NCBI GenBank assembly: GCA_022702705.1
Contig: CM040428.1
Coordinates: 104,550,022 to 104,614,021, forward strand
Direction: 5' to 3'
DNA from: Papilionanthe hookeriana x Papilionanthe teres
Lineage: Eukaryota > Streptophyta > Magnoliopsida > Asparagales > Orchidaceae
Length of the DNA: 64,000 nt
Of this stretch, positions 34,157 to 46,195 are shown piece after piece. Below the pieces are notes generated by a model. It had not been told where the DNA came from. It did no database searches and saw nothing but the letters and a program-made list of their open reading frames with translations. Positions within the stretch are counted from its first letter, which is position 1. Each line of letters starts with the position of its first letter. The translations under genes were made by a program, and so were the position numbers.

Positions 34157-36289
34157 ATGGACTCACTCTTCCTCCCGAGCTTCCAGAGATTCACCATTTA
34201 GTTTGAGCCAATTTCAATGCATGTTTACTGTATGGATGTGTTCGTCTCTTCAAGACGAATCCATAGAGCATAAGAACACAAAAATCGTTGAGAATCGAGT
34301 GAGAAATTAGGGTTAGAAGGTCGACGGTCACGGGTTCACACCAGTCGTAGACGATGACTGGGATCCGTTGGATCGTGCGTGTATCGGATGGATGGCTCGG
34401 ATCACGTCGGACCAGAAGATGTTATGTGAAAGGCGGGTCCCGGGACGGCTGACTCAGATGGCGGCGCCCAATCACAGCGCGACACGCACCCCTTCGGAGC
34501 TGCCGAGGTTGACGTTGCGCCGCGTGGATAAGTAGGAAAATAGGCTTTTTTTCTATTTATTTAATTACCAGAACTTCAAAAATTCATAACTTTGTGTAGA
34601 AAAATCTTAAAAATAAACTAAAAATACCCTCTTGCTCAGTGAAAAGAGGAGAATAATGTAGAAAAGAAATCAAGTAATTTCATTAAGTATTTTATTTTTA
34701 ATGATTTAATTACTCTCTGCATTGTTTTAATTCTCCATTTGCATAGGCAATTTATCATGGCACGAGACCATAGGGCTTTTGAATCCTCTGAACTTGGGAA
34801 CATTCCCTGAATTTTCCAAGGTCAGAGGCCATCCCTATGAGAAGTTATTGATTTTCCAAGTTCATGTTACTGTTTTGAGTATTTTAATTCCAGTAATTAG
34901 CATGTTGAGAAATAAACTCTAGGAAAATTTGGTGATATTTCTTGTGACCAGAGGAACCTAGGAAAAATAAGTTTTTGAGTTAATTCACTTGGAACAACCC
35001 TAATTGGCCTAAATACCAAAATTGAACTTTAATTAATTAGGGTTAATCACACATCAAATTAACTTAAAAACAATTATCCACTGTCCTCTAGGGATAGGAG
35101 AACACCACATAAAAATTTGAAACCAATTGGACTTGATTAACCCCCCCAAATAGGTTGATTAAGCCTCTTAAGCAAAGATGGGTAAAATTAAACTTTAAAA
35201 ATTCATAACTCACAAAATACCTTTCAAAAATTCACAAAAATGGTTTTGGAGCTTCTCTGATATCAGAGGAACTTAGGAAAATTAAAATTATAATTTTCTA
35301 AAAAAGTTGATTTTTATCATTATTTTAATATTTTTAATAATTAAAAAATCATAAAAATTATAAAAATATTAAAAATCACCAAAATGTCACATTTTGAATT
35401 CTAATCATTTAGGAACAAACCAAATATTTTTCTTAAGTCCCTAGGGTTAGATATTGAATTTTAAAGGCTTAATGTAATTTTTAATATTAAAAAATGTATT
35501 TTTGAACCTTTCACTAAAATAATTCTAATAAATCAAAGAAAAATCAGAAAAATACAAAAGTGATTTTTCTGAACTCCCTGAGGTCAGAGAAATTTAAGAA
35601 AAATATAATATCCATTTTTCAACTCTAATTTTATTTTAAAATTAATTAATACTCCAAAAATAAAAATAATTCTAATAAATAAAATATAATTCAAAAAATC
35701 ACCAAATTGGTCCAAATGGTCCTATGGTCATAAGGAATATCTCATAATTTTCTTAAGAATAGAAACATTTCCTTGGTCATGTTATTGAATTTTCCTTGAA
35801 AATCCCTATTTTCCATTAAAAATAATTACATAAATAAATTAAATATAGAAAAAACACGTTTTCTCCTCTAATGTCTTAATTGACATGTGAATGAGATTAC
35901 ATAAAAATTTCAGGTTTATTTGAGCTTAATTTAGTGAGTTATAGAATTATTAAGCTTGAAGGGCAAAATGGTAATTAAAATTTTCAAACTTTAATTAAAA
36001 TTTTAGGATTAATCAAAAAGGGGAGGGTAAAATATTTGATTTTAAACTAATTTTGGATGATTGAAACTTAAATGATTAAGGGTAGAAACCTATTAACCAT
36101 TTCAAATATAATTAAAATAAAATTTTAATTAATTAATTAATTAATTGAAATTTTGGGAGAATAATAGAAATTGGAATTATTAAAGTAGGGATATTATTTA
36201 AGAGGATATTTATTCTTTAATTTAAAAATCCCTAAATAAATCACTTCAATAATACTTAAGTCTTAATAAAAAAAAATTATTAAAAGAAT

Positions 36290-36600
36290 AATCTCAACTA
36301 AATTAAAATTGAAATTAGATTAAAATCAAATTAAATTAAATTAAAAGAAAAATAACTTGAGATCAAATTAAGTTAAATTTAACTAAATTAAATTAAATTA
36401 AATTAAAATTAAACTAAATTAAAATTAAATCAATTTAAAATTAAATTAAAATTAAATTAAAATTTAAATTAAATTTAAATTGAAATTAAATTAAATTTAA
36501 ATTAAATTTAAATTAAATTAAATTAAAATTAAATTAAATTAAATCAAAATTAAATTAAATTGAATTAAATTAAATTAAAATCACTTAATAACAAACCTAA
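36290..36600. repeat. AAATTAAATT low-complexity tract in LTR copy B
   Basis: Repeated AAATT/AAATTAAA words over about 300 bases. The equivalent place in copy A (about 14880-15200) is AT-rich but less regular. Confidence 0.85.
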
Positions 36601-38751
36601 ATGAAATCATTAAGAATTAAATCTAAAATAACTTGAACACTATTCCAAACTTAAACTAATTTCCTATAATTAAGTCAAAATTAAAATTAAATCATTAAGT
36701 TTAAATCATTAAAATACTTAATAAGTTGATTTGCCCTTTTAAAGCTCTTGTTATTATAACTCTTAAATGAGGTATCAAGTGAAGTGTTACCTCACTTATA
36801 GGATATTCAAATGTTCTAGTTCAGCGAGCGAAAGAACAAAACTTAAACTCCCGGATGATTAATTCACTTGTATAATTAAATTCTCTTGGACTTAAAACAA
36901 TCCTAGAGGTATTGAAAAGATGTTTAAGACTCGTCTTAAGCACTTCATCAATACGATAGGATGTTTATAAGAACAATTGAATTTAATTGTTCTTTGATGA
37001 AGAAAATCGTCCTTAAACCAAAATACAAGAACCCAGACGTCATAGGAGATGACTAGCTATAGGATTAGGACTTTGGTAGACAACCGAAACCTTTCCCTTA
37101 GCTTTACCTAGGTACTTGTTGAAATATTTAAATGCCTTAACATGTGTTTTAAGTGTAGCTCGGAATGACGGGAAGACCCTCCAGGTACGCTTTTATTTTA
37201 TTGCAATTTACTTTATTGCGATTTACTTACTTGCACTGTACTTTACTTTTCTTGCATGATAAACAACTGTTGCATGAAAACCAAAACCTTTAGGATAGTC
37301 CCTGAAATGAAACCAAAACTAAATTAAAAATCATTACAAGATAAAATTCACCGCCACAACATTTCAAAATATAAAACAACTCAAAACTTAATCACAAACG
37401 GAACAACAAAAACTACAATTGCAACTAAATTAAAACGTCTCGTTGAATGATCGGAAATACCTCGGATGATGTAACCCACGTGTTGCTAACGGGATTTCCC
37501 ACTGGTCTAAATGAAAGTGTGGAACTCATTCGGTTGAGTTTAGCAAATTCATCCGGACTAAGTAAATTCGATGAAAATAACGGTGCCGGGATGACGGTAC
37601 CGTGGGATCTTAATCGGTTCTGTTTAAAGAACTTTAAGATTTGTTTTAATTAAATTATTAAAAAAACACTTGAATTTTAAGATTTTCTCTAAACCAAAAC
37701 ACTTCTCTCATCTCCTGATTTATGACTTCTAAAACTAAACCTCTGCAACAACAAGGAGCTCGAAGCATGGTGGGCAGCACGGCCATCGTCGTCAGCAAAA
37801 CTCGGATCTACATCAACTAAACATTCCTAGAATTTAAAAAACAAAGCCATAGGACTTCGAGGTAGTTTGCCTAGTGCAACATAATTCCTCAACTTTTCGT
37901 TAGGCATTTGCATAATCATGTTATGCAAATTAAGCCCTAACCGGTCTTAGGACTCCGAGGTAGTCGTTTGGTACGACATAAACCCTCACATCTTCTAGGC
38001 TGATTGTATGATTATGTCATACGAATATAAGTCCTAATTAACTAAAATTAGCAAGATTGAAATATCAGATAATATTAGGATCTCCCTAAATTGAAGTCAA
38101 ACCATAGGATAGTTTGGGAAGTTGCCAAGATTCTTCTTGGATCTTCAGCTTCTCCTACTTCTCTTCCGTTGGATTCTTAAAATAAATTGTTCCAAATTCT
38201 GAGTCATTCCCTTTTGAAATTTAAAAAATCCAATCCTTTGAAAACCTTTAACTTTGAAATTCTTGAGAGCAAAACCACTGATCATTATCGAGAGTTTTCT
38301 TAAGTGTCTTCGGACATTTAAGATGTAATTAACTATAGGGGCTTGCCCTTATAGGGAACTTTAAGAACCCGAGTAATATAAACCACGCTTAATTCATTTA
38401 TATTAAGCGTGGGAACTTGTCGGCTTATAAAATTGGTTCGCAGACCAAACGGATGTCAGAAATCTCCTAGTTTATTTAATCGAGCCCCATCATCAAGCGA
38501 GTAGTGTCAATTCTTCGGGATAGATACACGGTTTGTGGTGCGGTGCTCGTTTATATAAACTATTTGGGATGTGAGATCGGTTTGATTTCATATCTTAAAA
38601 TTTTAAACTTAAAATTATTTTCAAAATCAAATGCTATCTTTTAAACTATATATATATTTAAATTAAATTTATAATATGAAAATTCGCCGACAATTTCGTA
38701 GGCGACCCCTTTTCAAAATACAACACAACCTAAAAATATGCCGACAACTTC

Positions 38752-38769
38752 TGGCGACTCCGCTGGGGA
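38752..38769 (+). promoter_or_regulatory. primer-binding site, tRNA-Arg type
   Basis: TGGCGACTCCGCTGGGGA, five bases (ACTTC) after the LTR end. The reverse complement TCCCCAGCGGAGTCGCCA matches the 3' end, with CCA, of a plant tRNA-Arg as I remember it; Ogre elements are known to use tRNA-Arg. Confidence 0.85.
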
Positions 38770-39277
38770 GTAGTTCATCTATCCATTTTGATCAGATGGC
38801 TTTGCTTTCATAAATCGGTAGTGAGTCCATGCCCCTAGTGGACCGAACTACCATTCTTCCGTTGGAATACCCCGTTCATTTCTGTCTTGAACGAGTATGG
38901 CCAACTCCTCTCGGATTTAGGAGCCACTATTTAGACACCCATAAATGGACAGGTTTCGAGATCCTTTTACCTCTTTTCTGAGGTGGGGTGGACCCCCAAT
39001 AGGTGTTAGTTTAGGAGCGTTCCTTCGAGTCGAGAAGTCTTGCATAAGACTTTCTCTACCTTTCCAATTCTGAATCAGATTCCTTACCTTCTCCACACCT
39101 TTGAACATTCCGTTCATAATATTTAAACCCTCTAATGAATGACTCTTTTAACAAATAACTCCTTTTTATAAATACATGAACAAAAATGTGTTCGGACTCT
39201 TTTCGATTCCTTTCTTTTTGTCCCGATGAGAAGAAGCATAACTTGGGGACCGACAATCGGAATCTACATTGCAGAAA
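38770..39277 (+). other. 5' leader of copy B
   Basis: Non-coding leader between primer site and first ORF, ending CATTGCAG-AAA-ATG. The AG at 39273-39274 is an acceptor-like site. Confidence 0.65.
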
Positions 39278-40619
39278 ATGTCTGCCCCAAAGCTGATTTT
39301 CTCCTTCACCAATGGACTGGACTTCGCTGTTTACAAGGATAAGCTGCCCGACAATGGGATCATCCGTTTTGGACAAGGATTCGAGAATACAAATGTCAAG
39401 ATCACTGACGTTACCCTTTTCAAACTTACAGACAAAGTGCCTGAAACTAAAAGACCTTTGATCGAGTTCAACCTCAAGTCAACTCAAGAGTTCCCTCCTC
39501 CGCAAAGGGTTCCAGTGAGAGGAATACTACGATCCATAGGAGGACCCATTGTCTCTACCCCCACTGGTCTAGTTGTCTCTGCACCTACCCCGGCTTCCGC
39601 CATACTGAAGGGGAAGGAAATTCAAATTTGTAACGAGCATGTTACCGTGGAGGGTATAGATCTCCGTGCGAAACCTTCTGTTTTCGAAATTGGGTCCAGC
39701 TCAAGGGTTTCACCCCTAACACCAACTCAGAGGAGAAACTGGAGTAGAAAGATTGCAAGGAAAGCCGTAGCCGCTCGAAGTTGCTTTCTTGGAAGAGATC
39801 ACCGAGTACACACCACTACTCGAGTACATACCATTGCCCGAGTATACACCGCTTTTGGAAGGAAGTAGATTCCATCCCCTCTCCGCCGTTGATCGACGAG
39901 GAAAATGTCCGCAAGGTGCTTCTACATTACCTCGACCCGCATACTATAGCGACAGATCGAAGAAAAGGGCTAGGATTACACCATTTGCTCGACTACGATC
40001 GTGATGAGAGAAGTTAGCAAAGAAAGAGAAATGTCCCGTATCGTAGATTTTAAGAAGGATAGGGAGGGTGCCGGCCAAGTCCCGTCTTGGGCCACGAGTA
40101 GAACCCGTTAGCGCACGCGAAAAGCGAGTAAGAAGATGAAAGCTACCCACTTATTGTTGTTTCGTGGTTTACGTATCAGGGAGGATACCACCTTCCAGCA
40201 TTCAGCCGACAGACCATCCGGTCCTAGGCCTTCTGCTGCTAGAAGGATGGTATGGCGTCCTACTACTGGCCAATTAAGACCGAAACAACGACCAAAAAAG
40301 GAAAGTCTCGTTAGGAGACTCGAGTCCGAAGAGAGCGCCACTGCAATGAAGGGGACTCCCAAGAAGGAAATCCAACAGCCATCGCATGATAACTGCGAAA
40401 CCGTACGAAAAAAGACCATTGGAGGACGCTATGGAAAAGCTAAGAACCGACATTCAACGATTAGCAAGAGAAAGAGAAGAAAAGTTTGGAGATGAAGTTG
40501 ACTCGTCGGAGTTCATGGATGACGAATATGTGGAGATCAACATGGTTGAGACACGAGCATCGTCGCTTCGCAAGGTGCTCCGCAAGAATCTGCGGAGAGA
40601 GATGAACCGGAAGCATTAA
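39278..40619 (+). pseudogene. N-terminal region of the polyprotein (copy B)
   Basis: Begins at ATG 39278, chosen because it follows the CAG acceptor-like site and opens the first long frame (to 39868). The head has KLIFSFTNGLDFAVYKDKL, resembling the AlkB ORF start of copy A. A Pro/Val-rich middle and the block LTPTQRRNWSRKI (from 39716), also mirrored in the AlkB ORF, follow. After a frameshift near 39790, frame 3 shows EYTPLL/EYIPLP repeats. A basic region and a helical segment (40430-40620) lead into the gag coiled coil. No enzymatic motif. Several single-base indels break the frame. It could be called ORF1, but I read it as the start of one gag-pol polyprotein. Confidence 0.65.
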
Positions 40620-42120
40620 GAGCACAAATTCGAGAAAAAGATGATACAATCTCTCAAATGGCAAAAAGGATGGAAGAGATGGCTGCGACCCTAGCCACTC
40701 TTCGTAGTCGGGTTCAACCCCCAAGAGAAACGCCTTCGGAAGTTATTCATATTACGGACGGATGGAAAAGAGATTACATCCGTTAACGGAGACGATCACC
40801 GAAGAAAGACTCTACTCGAATATGATTCCAGAGAAGGACATCAAGAACATGGTGGAACGAGCGAGTGCGAGAAGCCTTAGCACGATCCTAAGAGCGGAGC
40901 ATCTATTCAGACGGGTAGACCTTACCCCGAAGAATTTGATGCAGTACAATACCCAAAAGGCTTCGTACCATCTCTGTTCAAGACTTTTGATGGTACCAGA
41001 AATCCTCGACAACATGTTGCACATTTTCGCGCTAGTTGTTGCAACGCCGGTGGAAGTGACGCCTTACTCTTCCGACAATTCGTCGCCAGCTCGTCGTGGA
41101 TCGCCTTTGATTGGTACGCAGAGTTACCGAACGGTTCGGTAAAGACATTTTCAGAATTAGAAAACCTCTTCGTGAAACAGTTTGCCGGAGTTCAGTACCA
41201 TATAACCATCGGTGATCTAGTGGTGGAGAAACATAAATCGAATGAAACTTTAGTGGACTACATACTTCGATGGAGAAATCTAAGCATGAAGTGTGAGCCA
41301 CAACTACAAGAGCAGCATGCAGTCGGTATCTTGCTTAAAAGCATTCACGGCCCGATAGCACTTCTCCTTAAGGGATTTACGATTAAGACTTTCGAGAAGT
41401 TGTTAAGCAAGGCCGGAAGCTTGCAAGAGGAAGCGAAGCAACTAAGTTTCATCGACAAAACAGACAAACGTAAGCTCGTGAAGACATTTGAAAAGAAATC
41501 CGGGATCGTCGCGGCAGTCGATAAGGGCAAGCGAGCCAATGCGAAATACAGGCGGAGAACGGCCGCAACCGGCTATCAACAACCTCGAGCAGAACTACCA
41601 ACAACCTCAACCCGGTTATCAGCCAACTCAACAATATGAGCAACCGCCTCGCCCACAGCGCACGTTAAAGGAGCTTATAAATAGAGAATATCCATTCAAG
41701 AATGAGGCAGTGCCAAAGATGTTCCGCAGTTTGATGAAGACTTCGGATTTTCGATTACGAGAACCCAAGAAGCCAGAAGAAGTCAATAAGAAAGACCATC
41801 CCAACTACTGCCCTTACCACCAGATGATTGGACATAAGATAGAGGATTGCATCACCTTCAAGAGTTGGCTTGACAACAACCTCCAAAAGGAGAACATAAC
41901 GATCCCAATGGAATACATAAAAGAACCCCAAAAAGGAGGTTCTGTCAATGTTATTTCAACGGATCCCATTGTTCCGATAGACCCTTACACGACTGATGAT
42001 GGATGGAGTACTGTCTGGACAAAATCATCGAAGAAAATTTTGGACCACATCCAAAGCCGCTTCGGAGCATGCTTCAACTTTGAGTTTGAAACCTGCCAAG
42101 CGCGCTATCGCTGCAATTGA
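40620..42120 (+). pseudogene. gag (copy B), decayed
   Basis: Homologous base by base to copy A 1-1480: coiled coil (40640-40700), capsid-like region (40900-41460) with YILRWRNLSMKCEP, Gln/Pro-rich segment (41560-41660), and zinc-like C-x2-H-x4-H-x4-C (CPYHQMIGHKIEDC, about 41809-41850). The frame changes several times through one-base indels, so no single ORF exceeds about 210 codons. The region reads cleanly when frames are followed piecewise, which supports decay or assembly errors and not a different protein. Confidence 0.82.
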
Positions 42121-42949
42121 AGAACCGTCCCGTAAAGAAAATATCATAGAAAAGAAGGAGATCGTAGAAGAAGAAAATACCGAGGCTCCTAAGGCTAGAC
42201 TAGGGGCTGCTTATCCTAGGATGGTTGTTTCCGATTCGGGGGGAAAATTCCTTGAACCTCTGACTCTGTATGATTATTTGTTCACTCCGGCGGGATCTTA
42301 TAATAATAAGAGTTATGGCGTCGTCTACGTTTTGACTGTTTCTAACGATTACGCAACTAACGATAACCAATCTAATCCGGATCTCGATTTCGATACCAAT
42401 AACAATTCTCAAATCATACACAACCTCGACAATCACGATGACAAAGAAGACATTCACCAAGAAGGCTACGAAAGTTCAACAAGCAATGAATCTATTTGTG
42501 AATTCCAATGAGCTCCAATCACAATAGGGTTAGAGCTTTCAGATTCCGAAGCGACCCGTAAGAACCCGTCATGCCGATTCAAAAGGAGACACCAATGAAA
42601 CTCAGTACTGCATTCAAAAGAAATCACGAAGTCAACTTAAGGAGCGGAAAGGTTCTACCTCCGAGAATGGGTCCAAAAGACAAAGGAAAGCGTGTGGTTG
42701 CTCAGAAGAATCAACCCCAAATGAAGAATTGCCCATTCAGGAAGAAACCGAGACACATGGTAATAAAGTGGACTATAACGTACTAGCACCATCTTAGGAA
42801 ACTACAAGCCAAACCGAGCATCTACGACGCTCTCATCTTATCAAAAGAGATGAGGAAGTTCGATCAAGGCCTTACTCGATCCGGTAGATTTGTTTAGCTC
42901 GATGGCCGTAGATGCCTTAGACGAGGTTTGCTCGTTAAAGGAACGCTGA
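42121..42949 (+). pseudogene. gag-protease linker (copy B)
   Basis: Acidic linker homologous to copy A 1501-2398, including YVLTVSNDYATND, the Asp-rich tract and VNLRSGKVLPPRMGPKDKGK, spread over three frames. Confidence 0.7.
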
Positions 42950-43900
42950 GGTGTTACCTTCACTGGACAATGATCTACTACTTGGGACAACCGATCACAA
43001 CCGACCGTTGTACATTTCGACTACAATCGGAAAGTTTACGCTCTCCGCAGTATTGGTGGATCCAGGAGCGTCAATCAACATAATGAATCTTCTGGACGCT
43101 AAAGCATACTTGGAAATTGACGCTCGCGAGCTTGAAGCGGACAAGATGTTACTAAGAGGATTCAACCGTAAAGGAGAAAGAGCTCTCGGATCAATAACAC
43201 CGTTGATGAAGACCGGTGACTTAACAAAGACAACCGCAAAATTCCACATAATCGACTCCGAGACATCGTTCAACGCTCTATCGGGGCCGGCCGTGGATCC
43301 ATGAAAACCGGATGGTACCATCGTCTCTGCATCGCGTGCATAAATACTACGAAGGAGGAGAACAGGTGCATTAAAGGTGATTTGCAACCTTTCTCCGTAC
43401 ATGAGATTGGAATCCATGAAGATGCAAACTTATTACGCACCTCCGAAGAAAACAATCTTCTCCAGAAACACCGTGCTAAATGAAGCAAAAGAAATTGGAG
43501 ACAATGAAGAACCTGAAGTTCTAGTCCAACTAGCCACTCACCACTCCCTTACGGCGAGATGGTGAAAGTTTCTCCGTAACTCGCATCCGAGGTCGAGGCC
43601 TGGGGACGAGGTCGTGGAAGAGACACTGGGACAGTTGGACAAAAAAAGCCGGTGATCAACGTTGATTGGGAGAACAGCTCTGAGGAAGAAGAAGAAGTCA
43701 AGAAAGAAGCAGCTACAATAAACCGGAAGAAGCCACAATTCAAGATTTCTCTCGAAGATGAGAAGAACGAAGAATACAAATCGATGTAAGAGAAGATTAA
43801 CCACTATGTACACACTATGACCCTGACCCCGATCCAGTCTAATAAGATCGAGGGTATGGTGGTCAAAGAAGTGCATAGCAGCGGTGCAAAGCCAATCAAT
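42950..43900 (+). pseudogene. aspartic protease and tail (copy B), truncated
   Basis: Protease active site VDPGASINIM at about 43050-43080, the family-typical form. The GRLWIHENRM-type segment is disrupted by an inserted G (about 43283). The Lys/Glu-rich tail follows. In this copy the tail frame runs directly into the pol start, with MTLTPIQSNKIEG in the same frame. This shows that the apparent frame change in copy A at 3163 is a 16-base deletion. The region ends at 43900, where LINE sequence starts. Confidence 0.78.
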
Positions 43901-44778
43901 CAGCTTTAAGCCCAATCTTTTTGCTTTAGTTATGGATGGTTTTATTGGACAATTACAGGAGGACGTACCTTGGTGCATGCCTTTTTCTGATGATATCCTT
44001 CTTAAATATAAGACGAGAAAAAGCCCAGGAAACACTTGAATTATGCAGGTCTACATTGGGGTCTAAAGACCTTCATTTGACAAGAATTAAAACTGAATAC
44101 ATGGAATGTAATTTTAGTAGTATTAGCTCTAGTGGCAGAAGTGTAACTTTGGGTGATCAAATTTTCAAAAGGTGTGAATGATTAAGATATCTCAGCTCTA
44201 TTTTTCAAAGTGATGCTGATATAGATGAGGACGTTATTAGTTGAATTCAAGTTGATTGGTTGAAGTTGAAAAATGCTTCGAGCTTATTGTGTGATAGAAA
44301 AGTACCGCTTAGATTGAAAGAAAATTTTTATAAGATGGTTGTAAGACCTTCAATGCTCTATGGTGCAGAATTTTGGCCTTTAAAAGAGAAGCATAATACT
44401 AAGTTAAGTATTTCCGAGATGAGAATGATTAGGTGGATGAGTGGATTTTCACATAAAGATAAAATGCGAAATGAATATATCTGTGATAGGGTTGGTGTAG
44501 CTCCACTGACATACAAAATTAGAGAGTCTTCTTAGATGGTTTGGTCATATTAAACATCGATCATCTGATGATCTGATTAGGAGAGTAAATGTTTTAGATT
44601 TGATTTATGTTAAGAAAGGCAGAGGTAGACCTAGGAAGACTTGGACTTATTGTTAAAAATAATCTTAATTTATTAGATTGAAATGAGAATATGGCACTAA
44701 ATAAGATGCAATTGAGAAAAAGTATTCATGCAGCCGACCCCACTTAGTGGGATTAAGGCTTTGTTGTTGTTGTTGTTG
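43901..44778 (+). mobile_element. 5'-truncated RTE-type LINE
   Basis: Only the C-terminal part of the LINE RT remains. FALVMDG and the catalytic FSDD (about 43985-43996) are followed by TRIKTEYMECNF (44090-44125), RPSMLYGAEFWPLKEKH (44346-44396), EMRMIRWMSGFSHKDKMRNE (44416-44475), VGVAPL, and a GRGRPRKT remnant near 44620. The 3' end CCGACCCCACTTAGTGGGAT plus TAAGGCT and (TTG)6 is the hallmark tail of plant RTE elements. Stops and frameshifts make it inactive. It terminates copy B of the Tat/Ogre element; the 5' boundary is set where homology to copy A (3250) ends. Confidence 0.9.
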
Positions 44779-45019
44779 AAAAAGCCTTTAGCCACGTTAT
44801 TCTCCAAGTCATAGAAGAGTTTTGTTCAAAGAATTTGTAGAAACCCCCTTTACATTATTTTACCAAATTCAGAGGTAGCATCGCTACAGATCCATATATC
44901 AAACCAAAGACATATGTGAGGATATTAGAAGAATTCTAATTTGCTGTCAAATGCACGTAATTTCATTTGCTTGTGTTTGCATGATACTTCACACATGTCA
45001 CCTTGTTTCTATGATCATA
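44779..45019. other. unassigned spacer
   Basis: Nothing recognised between the LINE tail and the minisatellite. Confidence 0.5.
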
Positions 45020-46195
45020 TTAGTTCGATAGAACACCAAGGTCTGATCAATCATCCACTTTAGTTCAATTGGGCACCAATGTCTGATCAACCATCCACTT
45101 CATTGTGATCGATAGCCTCGGCTGGATCAAATGACCAGTTTGGTTTGATCAGTCAAAAGGAATAATAAACCATTAAAATTAGGTTCGATCGACCACCAAG
45201 GTCCAATAAACTATTCACTTTGGTACGATCGGTCGCCCTGGTTCCATTGACTGATCAATTTTGTTTGATTACTCACGAGGGTTGGATCAACTTTACACCT
45301 TGGTATAATCGACTACAAAAGGTTTAATCAATTGTCCACTTTAGTTCAATCAGTCACCCTGACTCGATCGACCACCAAGGTCTGATCAAAAGTTCAAATT
45401 TTATTCGATTGGCCATGAATGCTTAATCAACCAATCAATTTGGTTTGATCGACCAACTTAACTGGATCAAGCAATCAAATTGGTTTGGTTGGCAATCAAG
45501 ACTCAATCAACATATCACCTTGGTTGGTCGGTCACTCTGGCCCGACCAACCCCTCTTGGTCAGAGCACTCTCAACCATCCCAGTTAACCTAAAGGCTTAA
45601 TTAGCCAACCTCACTTGTATGACATGTCTCTTAAATGTATTAATCACATTGCTTCCCTGTATTACATGACACTTTGGATAAAACCAATCACTTTGGTTTT
45701 ATTGGCCATGAAAGCTCATTTGATAAAACCATATACTTTGGTTTGATCTGCCAAAAAAGGCCCAATCAATAAAACTAATCACTTTGTTTTGATTGGCCAC
45801 GAAGGCTCGATCAACCACCCACATTGGTTTGATTAGCCACTAAGGTAAAATCAACTTATCTATTTTGTTCTATCAGTCACGAAGGTTTGATCAACCACAC
45901 ACTTTAGTTTAATCAGCTACCAAGGTCGATCACAAAACCACACATTAGTTTGATTGACTATGAAGGTCTGATCAATCGCCCACTTTAGTTTTATCGACCA
46001 CCAAGGTCTGATCAACTAATCACTTTAGTCTGATCGACCATAAAGGCCAATCACAAAACCTCATTTAGTTCGATTGACCACCAAGGCCGATAAGAAAACC
46101 ACACTTCGGCTCGATTGGCCAATAAGGCCCAAGCATAAAACCAATCACTTTGGTTCGAATGATCACAAATGCCCAATCAACCAATCAGTTGCATG
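45020..46195. repeat. degenerate 40-bp minisatellite, about 29 units
   Basis: Consensus-like unit: TTGGTTTGATCGACCACCAA followed by GGTCTGATCAACCATCCACT. Phase is kept at 40 bases with few indels, but units differ at many positions, so the array is old. The unit carries two GATC words and the dyad TTGGT/ACCAA. Confidence 0.88.

Larger units (their letters stand above)
30992..38746 (+). mobile_element. 5' LTR of copy B with duplicated first 347 bp
   Basis: LTR start TGTTGACCTCATTTTTGATG occurs at 30992 and again at 31339. The first copy runs 347 bases, to CAACTTGACTTC, then restarts. From 31339 the LTR is 7,408 bp and parallels copy A's LTR. It ends ATGCCGACA at 38746, five bases before the primer site. 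C/A-rich U3; GC-rich block 34330-34530; AT-rich R/U5. Confidence 0.85.
30992..43900 (+). mobile_element. Tat/Ogre-like element, copy B (5' portion)
   Basis: Same family as copy A. It comprises the 5' LTR, primer site, leader, polyprotein start, gag, linker and protease, ending within the pre-RT segment where an RTE LINE begins (43901). Inserted in Athila copy 1 integrase. RT, integrase, AlkB ORF and 3' LTR of this copy are absent from the window. Confidence 0.88.

Noticed and set aside
37447..37653. 68-codon sense ORF in LTR B
   Set aside because: The LTR A counterpart (16074-16270) has a frameshift and mainly non-synonymous differences.
44800..45020. Continuation of copy B after the LINE
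   Set aside because: No match to copy A downstream of 3260 could be seen, so simple LINE insertion with intact flanks is not supported.
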